Shown here: positions 1 to 15,000 of the stretch, one piece after another
How positions within the stretch are numbered: position 1 is the first letter of the stretch
How the letters are laid out: the number at the start of each line of letters is the position of its first letter
Assembly (NCBI RefSeq): GCF_026745355.1
Contig: NC_079202.1
Coordinates: forward strand, 591,001-655,000
Length of the DNA: 64,000 bases
Source: Beta vulgaris subsp. vulgaris
Taxonomy: Eukaryota > Streptophyta > Magnoliopsida > Caryophyllales > Amaranthaceae
Reading direction: 5' to 3'
The notes under the pieces: generated by a model
Seen by the model: the letters and a program-made list of their open reading frames with translations, nothing else
Told to the model about the DNA's origin: nothing
Databases searched by the model: none
Program-made: the position numbers and the translations under genes

Positions 1-3000
1 ACTCTAGCGGGATCTACTGAAGTAGAGGTCAGATCTTTGAAAGAGATGGCATCGTGTCTTGAACAAGGATCTCTTTGCCGCGCTACTGGGAGTACGAACA
101 TGAACAACCAATCCAGGTGTATATCAAGACATTATCAGAATGAACTTTATATCTTCAGGAGTTTCTATATTGAGTCAATATACACCCCACCATGTACTGC
201 AAATAAATATGTTCATTTTGGAGTATGCCATCAAACTTGATATTGGATTATTCTGAAAAATGTGGTACAAAGAAAATGAGAGAAACAAGATTCTACAATC
301 TACATTGATATAAGAATACTCATTGGGAGATAACATTTTAATGCGTCTTGGGAATTGTTTCTCAGACACCATGCCGTATGTAGAAGCGTCATGAAAGTAC
401 GTTAATATTCTGGAATAATTGAAATAATCTTTAGGGAAGCTTAATCAATAACTGCTACGGCAATTTTTTCATATTTGTATTGCAAATTGCAATTGACTAA
501 TCATCGAAGCTGTCTTCTGCTTGTTGTATGTTGTGAAGCAGTTACGTCAAGGGCCCAAGTAACAGAAAGACTGACCATGCAATTCTCTCGATAGATTGTT
601 ATTTTTGACCGGTTGTCAGCAAGGCCGTCTTAAAAACTTTGAGACCCCTGTGCTAATTATAAAGTTGGGTCCTAAATATAAAAATGTTATGCATAGATTG
701 TAAAATTATATTAATGTATTCTATAAAATATATCATTGTGAAAATATTTTTGACAAAATAAAACTCGTGTTTGAACTATATGACTAAAAAACATGTAATT
801 TAAGACTTTTGGGCCCTCTAAAAGCAGGACCCTGTGGTGTTGGTCGCTTTGCACGCGTATCCACTGCTGAAGCAATGGCTGCATGTCTAATTTTGTTTTC
901 CGTCTTTCTTTGCTATTTGGGGATGGTGGACTGTTAATATATGAACTATTTAATTGAAAGGGTTCTACCTATGTGTGAAATAGTTGACCATGTCAATCTT
1001 ACATTAGTAACACATTCATTGTTTGTAGCCGTTCACATGCAATCTTCACCATAACGCTAGAGCAGATGCGCAAGCCTAGTCATGGTAATCCTGAAGATGG
1101 CAATGTCAATGAAAGCATGAACGAAGAATACCTGTCAGCTAAATTACATTTAGTAGATCTGGCTGGGTCTGAGCGTGCAAAAAGAACAGGTTCTGATGGC
1201 ATGCGTTTTAAAGAAGGTTGGTCAGCATTTTATCCACTTATTGCGCATCTTTTATTTATTTTGTGACTTTATGTTATAGCATGAGGAAATTCACCAGTGC
1301 TTCACTTAAACAGGAGTTCATATAAACAAGGGTCTTCTTGCCCTGGGTAATGTCATCAGCGCTCTTGGTGATGAGAAAAAGAGGAAAGAAGGTTTACATG
1401 TTCCCTACCGAGACAGTAAATTGACTCGATTATTGCAGGTTTGACACAACTTCTATTCTCACTGCCAGATTTCATTAGCATGTATTCTCACTGCCAGACT
1501 TTATGTTATAGATTTGGATATAATATTGAATTATTGTCTCAATTGATTCATTTTGTTGTTGCATCTGTGTCTTGGATCTTAATGTTCGATGTATGTGCTA
1601 AAATTGCTTTATTCAAGGTACAATAAGATATAATGTTGTCGTAATGGACTCATCAGTGGTTTTCGTACAATTGGTAATTATTCAGGCCGTCTTTTATTGA
1701 ATGATGTCTAAGGCTGGCATGATCGAGTTATCAATGCAGAAAACATTGGTTGATAAAATATCTGGATATGTCCGACCATGCGCTCTCATTTTTAGTGTTG
1801 GGATATAAAGTCTTCTTAATCAGTGAAGAGCCCAGATTGATTAAGATCACTTTTAAATGCCAATTGTTGTTGCTTGAACTTAAGAATCTTTTCCGGTGTT
1901 GCCATGCCATGGTTGGGAAATCATTCAACTTGTGTTAGCATATAGTATTGTCTTGTTTGCTTAGATCGATATTCTTAGAACATAAAATAGTATTGACATG
2001 TGACCTTGGAGACAAGTCACAAACTGTAAGAAAGTGCTAGTGAACAGCTTTCGTTTCTGCACAAATTGCAACTATATGTTGGAGCACTTTGTCTAATGTC
2101 ATGTTTTCCTTCAGGATTCACTTGGTGGCAACAGCAGGACTGTTATGATTGGTAATTGTCTTATCTCGAAATCTGTCTTCATATTTGGAATGAAATATGT
2201 TATTCTTGTGATGGTAAATCAACTGCATTGCTCTATCGTCTATGCTGTGCTGATTCTGAACTGCTGGCTAGCATATACTTGGTCTTTGTCATATAATGTA
2301 TCACTAATTCCATATTGTGTCAACTCTTCAACTAAAAAGATTCACAAGCTATTCTTTTCATGTGACCTTTCATACATTTGCTTTTTGTGCTTGCAAAATT
2401 CTGCTACCCCCAGTTACTTAGCCCAAGCATTGCAGGAAGACTTTGGCAGTTGTTTACAGGTTCTTGGTTGTATAAAATAATTAGTTAATATGAAGGATTA
2501 TGTTTATCTTTTTGGTTGGAAACTCAGGGTATTGCTGCATCGTATTTCCCTTTTGACTTGTCTGCCATGATAAACTCTATATATTCTTCTTGCTACTTTT
2601 GTGCTGACTTTGCTTGTTGGCATTCATGTCTTGTAATTCCAGTACCACATTTTTGCAAACTCTTGGAGAGCTTTTGGTTTCTTTAAACTTCCTTCAGCCT
2701 GCATCATTAGTTAACATGTAGGATGTCTGATTTGGTACAATATTCCCTGATGCACAGTGTCAGCATAAAAACTATCAACAGTTACTTTTTCCTTCTTTAC
2801 ATTCTCTCGATCCAATGTATTCTGTTAAGCCCGATTCTAATGCCATTTATGTCGTATATATATTTTCCAGCTTGCATCAGTCCGGCTGATATTAACGCTG
2901 AAGAGACACTCAACACACTTAAGTATGCAAATCGTGCACGGAATATTCAGAATAAGCCAGTGGTAAGCATAACATGTCCTTTCTACAAGATATTAGTATA

Positions 3001-6000
3001 TGAACTTTTTGGCTTTATAGCCAAATAGGAACATAGCTAATTTTAAAGTTATACTTTATTGTTTGTAATAGATCAATAGAGATCCAATATCCAATGAGAT
3101 GATTAAGATGCGGCAGCAGCTTGAGTATTTACAAGCAGAACTTTGTGCAAGAGGTGGAGGGGCATCTTCGAATGAAGTACAGGTATAGAAATTGTGCAAG
3201 TCTTTATGTCATTTCTGCTTGGCTGCATAAATTTTTGTCATTTAAATGACATTAAATTGTAGGCCTTAAAGGAGAGGATTTCTTGGCTTGAATCAACTAA
3301 TGAGGATCTTCGTCGGGAGCTTAGTAAGTACCGCAGTGGATATAATGCTAGTGATGAGGGTGATACATTGGGTCAGGTAGGTGATATACTCTTGATTTAA
3401 TTGAGTCTTAACCTTGAATTCTCTCCATGACATTGGTCCTCCTGCATAGGATTCCTTTCTACATCGATTCTCTTGCATTATACATGTTCTATAGTAAAAA
3501 GTAGCAATATTTTGTCTTTTCATATCATTGTACTGATAAGTTGGAGTATAGGACCAGGGTGGAGAAATTTGCTCAGTGAAAAATGAGGGGCATAAGAGGC
3601 GCCAAAGTATGGATTCATCTGATTATACAATGGGTGAAATCGCTATGGGTATGGCTTTCTAGTCTTGAATTCTGAAACTTTGCTGTCTTTATCATGATTT
3701 GTAGCCTCTAGAGAGAACTGCCCTTCGATTTCCAAAGAGCATCAGAGCTGAAAATTGGGGATGTAATTGCCCTTAGTTTTAATATTAGTCCATCAAGATG
3801 TTTTTGTATAGATTACATGTTATTCTCTGAGCTGCTTCTGAATTATGTTTATTGAGGTAACACTAGAGAAATTTTAATAGGTGATTCCAAAGATATAGAT
3901 GAGGAAGCTGCAAAGGAATGGGAGCACAAGGTTCTTCAGAACACTATGGACAAAGAATTAATCGAGTTGAATAAACGTCTGCAGCAGAAAGAGGTATGAT
4001 AATTGTTATATACTTATATCATGATACAACCATTTTTTTTGTCCTATGTTATTAATCATCAATTTTTTCTAAATAAGACTTACTTAAATCAAAGATGTTG
4101 CCTCCAGAATGTAATATGCTCATGTGAATTCTGTGAAAGGTTGATATTCCATCTATAGTATAGATCATAAACACAAATAAAAAAAAAAATGAATTCTCTC
4201 TCTAACGAGATCACTCCAGAGGAAAGCGATCAGGTCTCCCGATCCACCAAAAAATCCAAAAGAAAAATTACTCATCTTATTTTTAACAAGGAGAATAATC
4301 TCAATCTTCACTTGGGTAATTCTTCATCTAAAGATTTTCCCCCAATTCGTTCACATCAACCCCAACATAAAAATCACCAAGAAATGCCATCCTTCCGTGA
4401 TGTTGCTGCAACAGGTCAAATTTATAAACAACACCCAGTGCCAGAGGAAGATGATTACATTTCTGAAGATGAAGAGCCACCTGAACATATCCTTAATAAT
4501 CCTCGATGTCCAGTGATTATCCTATCTAAACAGGAAAAGCAGCGAATTAGGCAACCTTGGAAACATACTCTGATCATTAAGCTTTTTGATGCCAAAATTG
4601 GTTATATGTCTTTGATGAAACGTCTGAAGAAGAAATGGGAATTGAAAGGGGGATTAGTTCTCACTGATATTGGGCATGAATATTTCATTGCTCGTTTCTC
4701 TGACCTGGGGGACTATAATCATGTGCTTACACAGGGACCCTGGATGCTTGACGACAATTACTTGACCATTCGCAAGTGGCTCCCTAACTTTATCCCTGAC
4801 GATGCACCAATGAGATTCCTTACGGCTTGGGTCCGTATTCCTCACTTATCTGTTGAATATTTTGACAAGGAATTTCTTTGTAAAGTTGGAAATTTAATTG
4901 GCAAAGTGATGAGAATTGATAACAACACTATTCTAGCTCAACGCGGTCAATTCACTAGACTAAGTGTGGAGTTAGACCTCTCGAAACCGCTTCTATCGAA
5001 ATTCTGGTTAAAAGGAAGGATTTGGAAAATCCAGTACGAGGGACTAAAACTTATCTGCTTTAATTGTGGAAAAATTGGACATCAACAAGAGAAGTGTCCT
5101 ATGGAGGTTCCACAGGAACATGAGGATAATATGGAAATGGTATTCCCCACTCCAGGACCTGTCCAACCCACACCAGAAGAGCAGTCCTTTGGCTCGTGGA
5201 TGATGGTCAAGAAACCTCCGAGAAGACGGTATACGAAACCTGATAAACCACCTCCTGCGATGGATCAACCTCATAACGCGCGGACCACCACCAAGGGTGT
5301 TGAGCAGGGCCAGCAACCACCCACTCAACAGGGGGGCTCCAGATTCCAAGTCCTAGAAGAGGAAAATCAGGAAAAAAATCAGGAAACCGCCAAGTCAAAT
5401 TCAGAAGGGAACCCCAACGAAATTTTAGGGGCGGATAATCTCAATCAAGAAAATTGGGCTACTGTTAGTTTAGGAAAGAATTCCCATCAATTGGAAGGGT
5501 CAAGCGAAATCAATCCCTTCAATATAGGAAAATCCAAAACCGTTCCCATAAAAAAAGCCACGAAAATTGTCAATACCAAAATTAAAAATGATTTCAAAAA
5601 GATGGCCAAAAAATACCTCCAAAAAGATATCCTTCTAGATTCTACTAATATTCAAAATTTGAATGTAGGACACCCCACTGTGTCTCACCCTAATGCACAA
5701 GGAAAGGAAAACTACCCCATTCTTTTTCAAGCTAGTCAAGAAGTAACCATCACTCCATCTCCTATTCACCTAGAAGACATCTCACCCATTCAACTAGAAG
5801 CCTCACACTTGTGTAGTGATTTAGATGACTTCCATGATCCCCCATCCAATTTTATTGACAGTTCCCCCGGAGAAGATCCTTTGCGTGGGACATCCGATGT
5901 TGGAACCATACATGATAATAACAGACCCCCTGAGTCACAAGCTGGAGATGGAGATTCACTCATGGGAAGCCTCGAGCCCGGAATCTCCGGAACTCATAAT

Positions 6001-9000
6001 CACTCTCAAGCTTCCCAATGATATCAACCAAGCTTTCAGATTTTTATCTGCTGCTTTTAATGCTATTTTTCCACACTCTGATTTAATGAATCATAGTACA
6101 ATCCTTTCAAATAATTCATTCCCCATCACTTGTATGGTTTGGAATGTGCAAGGAGCGGGCAATCGTGAATTTATGTCTGTTTTGAGGGAAATTATCCGGA
6201 TCAATAAACCAACTGTCTTGGCTTTAGTCGAAACACACATGGGGGGAGAGCATGCTAAGAAGGTGGCTGACATCCTTGGTTTTAAGGGGCATGTTCGAGT
6301 TGATGCCCAAGGCTTTAGTGGCGGAATCTGGGTCTATTGGCGTACAGAATTGGTTACTGTTGGACCAATTGAACAAAGCAATCAATACATTACTTTAGAA
6401 ATTGCTAAATGTGGGGATATTCCGTGGTATTTCTCAGTTATCTACGCTAGCCCTCATCCCTCGCAAAGACATGATTTATGGAGGGATCTATCGAACTTTG
6501 CGCAGCGCAACAACAAACCATGGCTCCTAGCAGGGGACTTTAACGAAACTCGATTTGCGTGGGAAAGAAATTCAAGTTGTGGAGAGACTACTCGTAGAAG
6601 CGTAAAGTTTAATCACTGGATCGAAGAGCAGCAGCTAGTTGAGGTTGAATTCTCGGGCCCAGCTCATACCTGGGCTAGGGGAAACTCAGTTGATACTTAC
6701 CGGAGCGCTAGGCTCGACCGAGCCCTCTGTAATTCTGAATGGAGTATGGTTTTTGATAGGGCAAGAGTCAAACATCTTCCAGCCCTTCAGTCGGATCACT
6801 GCCCGTTACTAATTTCTCCGAATGGCTTTGCCCCATTAACTGCTCTTGATCGACCCTTCCGTTTTCAAGCAGCATGGTTAACACATGAGAATTTTTCAGA
6901 CTTCCTGCAAGAAAAATGGAGTGTGGACACTCCCTTAGTTCCACTCCTCTCTTCTTTTTCGGAGGATCTGCTGAACTGGAACAAAACAACCTTCCACAAC
7001 ATTTTCAGGGAAAAAAAAATTTTGATGGCTCGAATAAAAGGCATACAATCCTCTTTATCCTTAGAGAGAAATTCTAGCCTCATTAAGCTTGAGTCAAAGT
7101 TGCGAAGGGCATTAGATAATATACTTCAACAGGAAGAAATGCTGTGGTATCAAAAAGCGAGGGTGGAGTGGCTACAGGATGGTGATCGAAATACCACCTT
7201 CTTCCAACTTAGCACAATAATTAGAAGGTGGAAAAACAAAATCATGGCTCTCAAGGACACTGAGGGGCAGTGGACCCATGATACATCGAAGATTAAAGAA
7301 CTCCTCGTAAACTACTTTACAAATTTGTTTACCGAAGACAACTCTGAGGAGGCAGTGGAGATACCCACAGGAATTTGCGCAGAATTCTCGACCGAGGACT
7401 GGGACAAACTCACCAGACCATTTTCGAAAAGTGATGTAGATCATGCTATTAACTCAATGGGGTCCTTGAAGGCTCCAGGGCCCGACGGTTTCCAAGCGCT
7501 TTTCTACCATAAGCATTGGGACCTGGTGGCTCCCAAAGTATATTCCATGGTTTTGGATGCTCTTGCAGGAAAAGGACTTCCTCCTTCTCTTAATGACACT
7601 TTTCTGGCTCTCATTCCCAAGGTGGACAAGCCGGAGCTCCCGTCTCAGTTTCGACCTATTGGCTTATGCAATGTTGCATATAAAATAATTACCAAAGCCA
7701 TTGTCCACCGAATCAAACCTCTTATGCCTAAGATAACTTCGTCCAACAACTAGCTTTGTCCCGGGGAGGCAAATCACGGATAATATAGTTATTGTCCAAG
7801 AGGTCCTCCACACCATGAAGCGGAAACAAAGTGGGAAACAGTATATGGCCATAAAAATTGATTTTGAAAAGGCATATGACAGGCTTCGATGGTCGTTTAT
7901 TCGAGATACTCTTGTTGAAATGAACTTCCCACTGAGGCTTATTGAGGTGATTATGGAGTGTGTAACCACCCCGGTTATGCGAGTGTTATGGAATGGGGAG
8001 AAATCAGAAGCGTTTACCCCTACTCGAGGCATCCGGCAGGGAGACCCGCTGTCTCCTTATTTATTTGTTCTATGCATGGAACGACTTAACCAAATCATTG
8101 AGGAAGCCATTATTGGAGGCGCGTGGAAACCCGTATATGCTAGTCGTGGAGGCCCGCTGCTGTCAAATTTATTTTTTGCGGACGACATAATTTTGTTTGC
8201 AGAAGCATCGATATCGCAGGCTCACATGATCTCACGGTGCCTGGATCGTTTTTGTAGGGCATCTGGCCAAAGGGTTAGTCTTGCAAAATCTACGATTTAT
8301 TTCTCTCATAACACTCCGGAGATTCAAAAGGTAGAGATTAGTGAGGCTTTTGGTATGGCGGCTACAGATGACTTAGGAATGTATTTGGGCATGCCAACGT
8401 TAACAAGTCGAGTAACGAGGGAGACTTATGCTCATTTGTGTGAAAAAATTGATCGGAGACTCACGGGATGGAAGTCCAAGTACCTTTCACTAGCAGGGAG
8501 AGTTACGTTAGCCAAGTCTACACTTTCGACTATGGCTACATACTCAATGCAAACTGCAAAATTACCCAGGTCAATATGTGACTCTATTGATAAAAAAGTG
8601 CGTAGATTTATCTGGGGGGAGATGAAGATCACAAGAAAATGCATCTGTTGTCGTGGGAAACGCTACAACGGCCACGAAAAGAGGGTGGAATTGGAATCCG
8701 CTCAGCTCGACAAACCAACTCGGCTTTCTTAACCAAACTGGGATGGCGAGTGCTTGCTGAACCTAATTCCCTTTGGTCACGAGTACTTCGCCACAAATAT
8801 TGCAAAGGGCGTTGTGATATCGATATGTTTCAACCCAAAGCCAATATGTCCAATGTATGGCGCGGTATAACAGACAACGCATCATGGCTACACAAAGGGT
8901 CTGCTGTAGCCATAGGTAATGGGGTCACGACCTTATTCTGGGATCACTGTTGGGCCACGGACATCCCCTTGCGTAGTTTAGCTACAGCGCCCATTCCCAT

Positions 9001-12000
9001 GGCACTTGACGGGGCTACTGTTGAGGAGATGTGGATTCCAGGTCATGGTTGGCGGTGGGATGTCTTTGCTAATCTTTTAAATATGGATTCCATTAAACGA
9101 ATTGAGTCTCATAAACTTGTTGAAAACCCGGAGATAGGCGACTTGAGATATTGGAAGGGTACAAAAACGGGGGGTTTCTCCATCAAACATGCAGTCAGTT
9201 TAATGAGAGAAAGCATACCTCTGGAGCACCCAAAGTGGATGAATATTTGGCGAGTCCCTGCGCAGCAGCGAATCAAAACCTTCGTATGGTTAACTCTACA
9301 TGACCGCATTCTTTGTAACGCTAATCGTCTACGAAGGCACCTTACTGAGGATCCCAGATGCCATAGATGTGTCTTAAATGAGGATGAGACCATGCTTCAC
9401 TTGCTCCGGGATTGCCCAGCTGCTCGAATTATATGGGAAGGAGTTGGAGGTCCGGCTAATATGCCTTCTTTTTTCTCAGGAAACCTTGAAGAGTGGATTA
9501 TGCGAAATATTCTTGCTAAGGATGATTATTATCCTACTGATTGGGCTTCATGGTTTGTAACAACCATCTGGTGGAACTGGAGATGGAGAAATTGTTTTAC
9601 CTTTGGGAAGAGTGAGGAAATACCTATTGATACGGGAAGCTTCCTGCGAGCTCGAATGGAGGAAAATTGGCGAGCTTTCTATTGCAATGATCAGTTCCTT
9701 CCACAAGCTAACAAAAGAAACCATGTGAAAACTGAAATCTTGGTAAGATGGATAGCTCCACCCATGTACTGGATGGCTTTAAATACTGATGGTGCTGCTC
9801 GGGGGTCGCCGGGATTAGCAGGAGGCAGGGGAGTGATACGGGACAGTCGTGGGATTTTTATTAGAGGTTTTGCGGCACATTTTGGCGTTTGTAATGCGTA
9901 TAAAGCTGAGCTTCTAGCCGTTGAAGTTGGTCTGGGTATGGCTAGTGAGATGGGGGTGCAGAAGCTAATTATCCAAATGGATAACAAAGCTTGCTTGGAA
10001 GGGCTGCAAAATCCACATCTACAAGGAGGGGAATGTGTCCACATTCTCAATAACTGTCGTCTTTTGTTAGACTCTTTTGGTTGTAATGTTAGCTTAGTTC
10101 ATTGTTATCGGGAAGGGAACAGAGTTGCTGATGCTCTTGCAAACATAGGGGTAGATTCGCATGAGGGATGTGTGTTTTTTGAAACGCCTCCTCTTTCAAT
10201 CTCCCACCTCCTGCGTGAGGATATTGTGGGCGTAGCTTCAGCAAGATTTGTTACCTAAGTGTATGGTTTTTGTTTTTGAATAAATGGGTTTCTGCCCTCT
10301 TTGACACCGAAAAAAAAATATGCTCATGTGAATTATATACAAGCAAAATCGTCGGATGGAGAAAGTTTTCACATACTTATTTCTCGAAAAATTATATAGA
10401 GACTGCTCACTTCCTCCAACTAGAACCCTTTGACTGTATTACTGTATGATATGTAGTCGGACTGTTGTGCCAATTGACCTCATTTGAGTTGCTCGTCATG
10501 TTATAATACTAAAGTTATATCAAACAACTGATTCAATCATGTGGGTGGTTATAGATTTTATGATGCATCAGTTCATCAATTATCTCCCAATTGTCTTAGT
10601 ATCTATGATGTTCTTGAGAATTTGTAACAATTGGTGCATTGCAGATTTGAGCAACTAGTCATCTTTAATAGGATAAAACAGACTGCAAATCGGCATCTCT
10701 ATTTATCCGAAATTTGTCTCTTTACTACAATAAAAGCTGATGTAATGACTATCTAGAAGGGTAGAAAGAGAAAGGATGTGAAAACACATAAAAGTGGGTT
10801 TGGCATTTTGGGAGAGAACCTCAACCTCTCGAAAGTTGAGGGTGAATAACTGTATATTGATAAAATTACTTTCTTTTTTTATGAAAACATAACTATCTTA
10901 ACCCTAATTGATCTTATTTGCCCTTGATTGTTGCTTAATTACTTGAATTCATAGCATATTCATATCTATCCTTGTTTTTCTTTTGGACCATTTAACTTCT
11001 AAAAAATGGTTTAATTTACACTTTAGTCTAAACACACATCCTGAAACTGGTTTAGTGACAGGGTTACTAATTCTGCAACTTATTTGAGACTATATATTCT
11101 TCTTTGCAGTCTGAGATGAAGCTTTTTGGAGAAGCAGATACTGAGACTCTTAAACAACATTTTGGGAAGAAACTAATGGAACTTGAGGATGAGAAAAAAG
11201 CTGTCCAGGTTCAATTTAAATTATAGAATTCGTATTTTTTCTAGATTTTTGAGAAAGCTGTTTTGTGGTTCTGCTCACTTGGGTTATTTGTAATGACTGC
11301 AGCTAGAACGAGACCGGCTTTCAGCTGAGATAGAAAATCTTGCTGCCTCTTCTGATGGTCAAACGCAAAAACTGCAGGATGTTCATTCTCAGAAATTGAA
11401 GGCACTTGAGGCACAGGTAAGGTTTTGACGGGCATTATTTTCCGATTTTCCCAATAACGTTGCAAACAGATTATTAATCATGTATGTCAAATGTTTTTAA
11501 TCTTCTCTTCAATGTACATCTGTAGATTCTCGATCTAAAAAAGAAACAAGAAAACCAAGTTCAGCTGTTGAAACAAAAACAAAAAAGTGAAGAAGCAGCA
11601 AAACGCTTGCAAGAGGAGATACAATTCATAAAAGCTCAGAAGGTTGAATTCCTACTCACATTATGCATGTCCAAAAGTGAAGCACCAGTAATTACATTCT
11701 ATTGACTTGTTCTCTAAATCTAGGTTCAATTGCAACATAAAATCAAGCAAGAGGCAGAACAATTTCGACAATGGAGAGCTTCTCGAGAAAAGGAACTTCT
11801 ACAGGTGCTGTTCACTTTGCACTTTCTTGTTATGAGCGAGTTCCCTTCATATTATTTTTGCCGTCTTTTGGTCCTCTGCTTTTCTCCTACTTTTACACAC
11901 TTTTCTTCTCCTCTCTTCTTTGTATTCTATCTTCCAGGTTGTTTGATGCTTACTATCATTTAACAATTCAAACTTCCTGTTGTTGTTTATTCATTAGTTG

Positions 12001-15000
12001 TACTTTTTTGAAGCAGTTACGTAAGGAGGGTAGGAGGAACGAATATGAGAGACATAAGCTTCAAGCTCTAAATCAACGTCAGAAACTGGTAAGCCTCCAT
12101 GTGCTTGCCCATTTATTTATCTTTCATCCAAGATCATTTAGAATGAGATTTATTTCCCCAACATTCAAGCTTGGTCACTGACTTTAATCCGTGATTATAC
12201 TGCCATATTCACAATCATTCATTCGTAACAATTCTGACAGATGTTGGTTGTTGCAATTTTTCATGTTAAAGTTTGTGTTCTCATTAGTGCTAAAGCCTAA
12301 TGACATCATCAATATCAAACGAGTAGCCTAACTGTTGATTTCTTCTCTGGTTTCTAAAATGCCAATTTTACTATTACTTGCTCCCTTTACTGCTCTTGTA
12401 TGTTGTTGCCATCAACTGCTATCTTACCGAGCTTTGGCATAAGGATTTCTTGTTCTGGACTGAATATAATTGGAGGTGTATCACATAGAAATATATCCCT
12501 TGGAGAGTTAAGAGCGAATAAATTTTAAGTGGAATAAGACTTTGTTTTGTTTATTGTTCGATGAAGTGCTGTGCTAATATATCCTCTCCAACACAGAAAT
12601 TGTATGATTTTTTCCAGCCGTCTATTAGTTTCTACTGTCTATAGCATATTTCTGAGCCTGTAAGTTCTCCTCATGAGAATCATAAACCTGATTCCAGTTA
12701 GATGCTATAAGCAATTTCCTTAATTCTCTCAGGTTCTGCAAAGAAAAACAGAAGAAGCTGCAATGGCCACCAAAAGATTAAAGGAATTGCTTGAAGCTCG
12801 TAAATCTTCAGCACGTGATAATTCAGGTATCATTCTTGTAGACGTATATTATATCTGAGCCTAAAAACAGCAATAAAGGTACCTGTGGTTATTTTAAGTT
12901 TTATATTGAAGCACCCTCAGTGCTGAAAATAATAAAGTTCCTATTGTATTGTGATTTGTTTTCTTTAGTATCCTAGAGAGGCCACAAATAAGATGTCCCA
13001 GTGTACCGACCATCCTAAGAATGTATATAAATCTTTCACCCTAATTAAATTGAATGAAATATATAAATCAGGATACTTGTATACTATACGTCCTTGTCAT
13101 TTCCTTGTGCATCAGAAGGTAATAGCTTTAGTATTAGGAATGCTGTATTCCAATTCCGTCTACGCTATTCCTAATGCTTGGTTTCTTATTTTGTTCTTTG
13201 CAATTTTCCAGTTGTCGCTAATGGCAATGGAACAAATGGGCAGGTAATAATTATGTGTACTTTCTATCGTCTTCCAATTTCAAGTATATTTGTCCAGTTA
13301 TGTTTTGTTAATGGAGTCTTTTGCATCTCAGACCAACGAGAAAACATTGCAGCGCTGGCTTGATCACGAGCTAGAAGTCATGGTAAACGTCCATGAAGTG
13401 CGTTTTGAATATGAGAAACAAACTCAAGTGTATGTATTCTGTTTGAATTGGTATATGCACAAGTCAGCACCCATGAATTGGTTTACAGTACATTTGATGA
13501 TGGTTCTGCCTTCTCCAGACGTACTGCACTTGCAGAGGAGTTGTCTGTGTTGAAACAACTGGAAGAGCTTGCTTCAAAGGGCTTAAGCACCCCTAAAGGA
13601 AAGAATGGGTTCTCAAGGTGCAATTCATGCAAATTCTTAGTTAGGAATCTGTTGCCCCAGTTACTAAAGAATAATATAGACTACCTTAGCAGTTAGAAAG
13701 GTACTTGATTTCTGTTGCAATTATGGTTAATGAAATATTTGATCGTGATCATATGCAGATTATCTTCCCTTTCGCCGCATGCAAGGATGGCTAGAATCAC
13801 ATCTCTGGAAAATATGCTGAGCATATCATCCAATTCCTTGGTGGCAATGGCTTCACAACTTTCGGAAGCAGAAGAGAGGGAACGTGCTTTTAGTAATCGT
13901 GGTCGCTGGAACCAGTTGCGATCAATGGGAGATGCCAAGAGTTTGCTGCAATATATGTTCAATTCTCTTGCAGATACGAGGTTCTTATTATTATTGATTG
14001 ACTTTAAAATTGATTCATCTTTGAATATTTTTTTCATATCCAGTGTATCGTGACCTTTTTTTAAGATTTCCTTGACGCTTGACGCCATTTAAAATTTAGA
14101 AATCCTATCGATGTTCATTGCTGCTCATGTGGATCAGGCAGTCTCTTTGCTCTATTCTCTATTTATTCCTCTTTGGTGTTGTCCATTACCTTCTGATGAG
14201 TTTAATGCTGATCTAGCTTCAGAATGGTACTGCCTTGATTGGTTGGTATTCTGGATTTTAAGACAATTTACAAAGAGGAAAAAAACCACCATCAAGATCT
14301 AAAATTCCAATGGTTTTGCTCTTTTTCATTGATGGTATCCTGGAGCTTTGAAAATAATTCGTAATCATAGATATATGTATAACACATGTTTGGTATTGAC
14401 TTGAATTGTTTTTAATGCATGTAATTTTTAACATTGATGATGTTATAAATCTTGGTTTGGAAGATGATATGCATAACATTCTGTTAGACTGTTAATGATT
14501 TGTTTCAGTAGTTTTTCTTGTGAAAACTTATGTGCCACGTTGGAGCTCATCTTAGTCTTGTTTCTTAACAGATGTCAGTTATATGACAAGGAAACTGAAA
14601 TGAAGGAAATGAAGGAGCATCTAAAAGAACTAGTAGGTCTCTTGAGGCAGAGTGAAACACGAAGAAAGGAGGTGGAAAAGGACCTCAAATTGAGAGAGCA
14701 AGCAGTTGCTGTTGCTCTTGCCACATCTGCATCGGTGAGATGAAGTTTAGTTTGTGCAGAGTATTTTTAAGATGCATTTCAAGTCTGGCAAGTAATTTGT
14801 GTCCTGACTCTTGTTAATCTAATAAATTACAACCTGAAATACGTTCAAACTAGAAAGTTGTGCGACACAATAAAGTAAGGTAACTCAAGTGGTGAAACAA
14901 AAAAGTAGTGGTTCCCTCTTGCTTGTTAGTGGCATATTTGTAATAATATTGAACATCTTTTTACCATTTTGAGCTTGGTTGCACTTATTGTGACTATTCC

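Larger units (their letters stand above)
4131..10317 (+). mobile_element. L1-type LINE retrotransposon in a kinesin intron
   Basis: Non-LTR retrotransposon with the plant L1 layout: a short 5' leader (4131-4188), ORF1, ORF2 with endonuclease, reverse transcriptase, Cys-rich and RNase H regions, a short 3' UTR (10259-10309) and a poly(A) tail (about 10310-10317). An 18-bp direct repeat (AATATGCTCATGTGAATT) flanks it at 4113-4130 and 10317-10334, the hallmark of target-primed reverse transcription. It lies in the same orientation as the kinesin gene, inside intron 3994-11109, and raises that intron to about 7.1 kb. The element is nearly full length; ORF1 is open but ORF2 has at least three frame breaks, so it is probably immobile unless some breaks are assembly errors. 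Confidence 0.95.

Noticed and set aside
615..850. Possible hAT or other transposon end in the first kinesin intron
   Set aside because: No inverted repeats or TSD could be matched; only a vague GGCC-rich resemblance.
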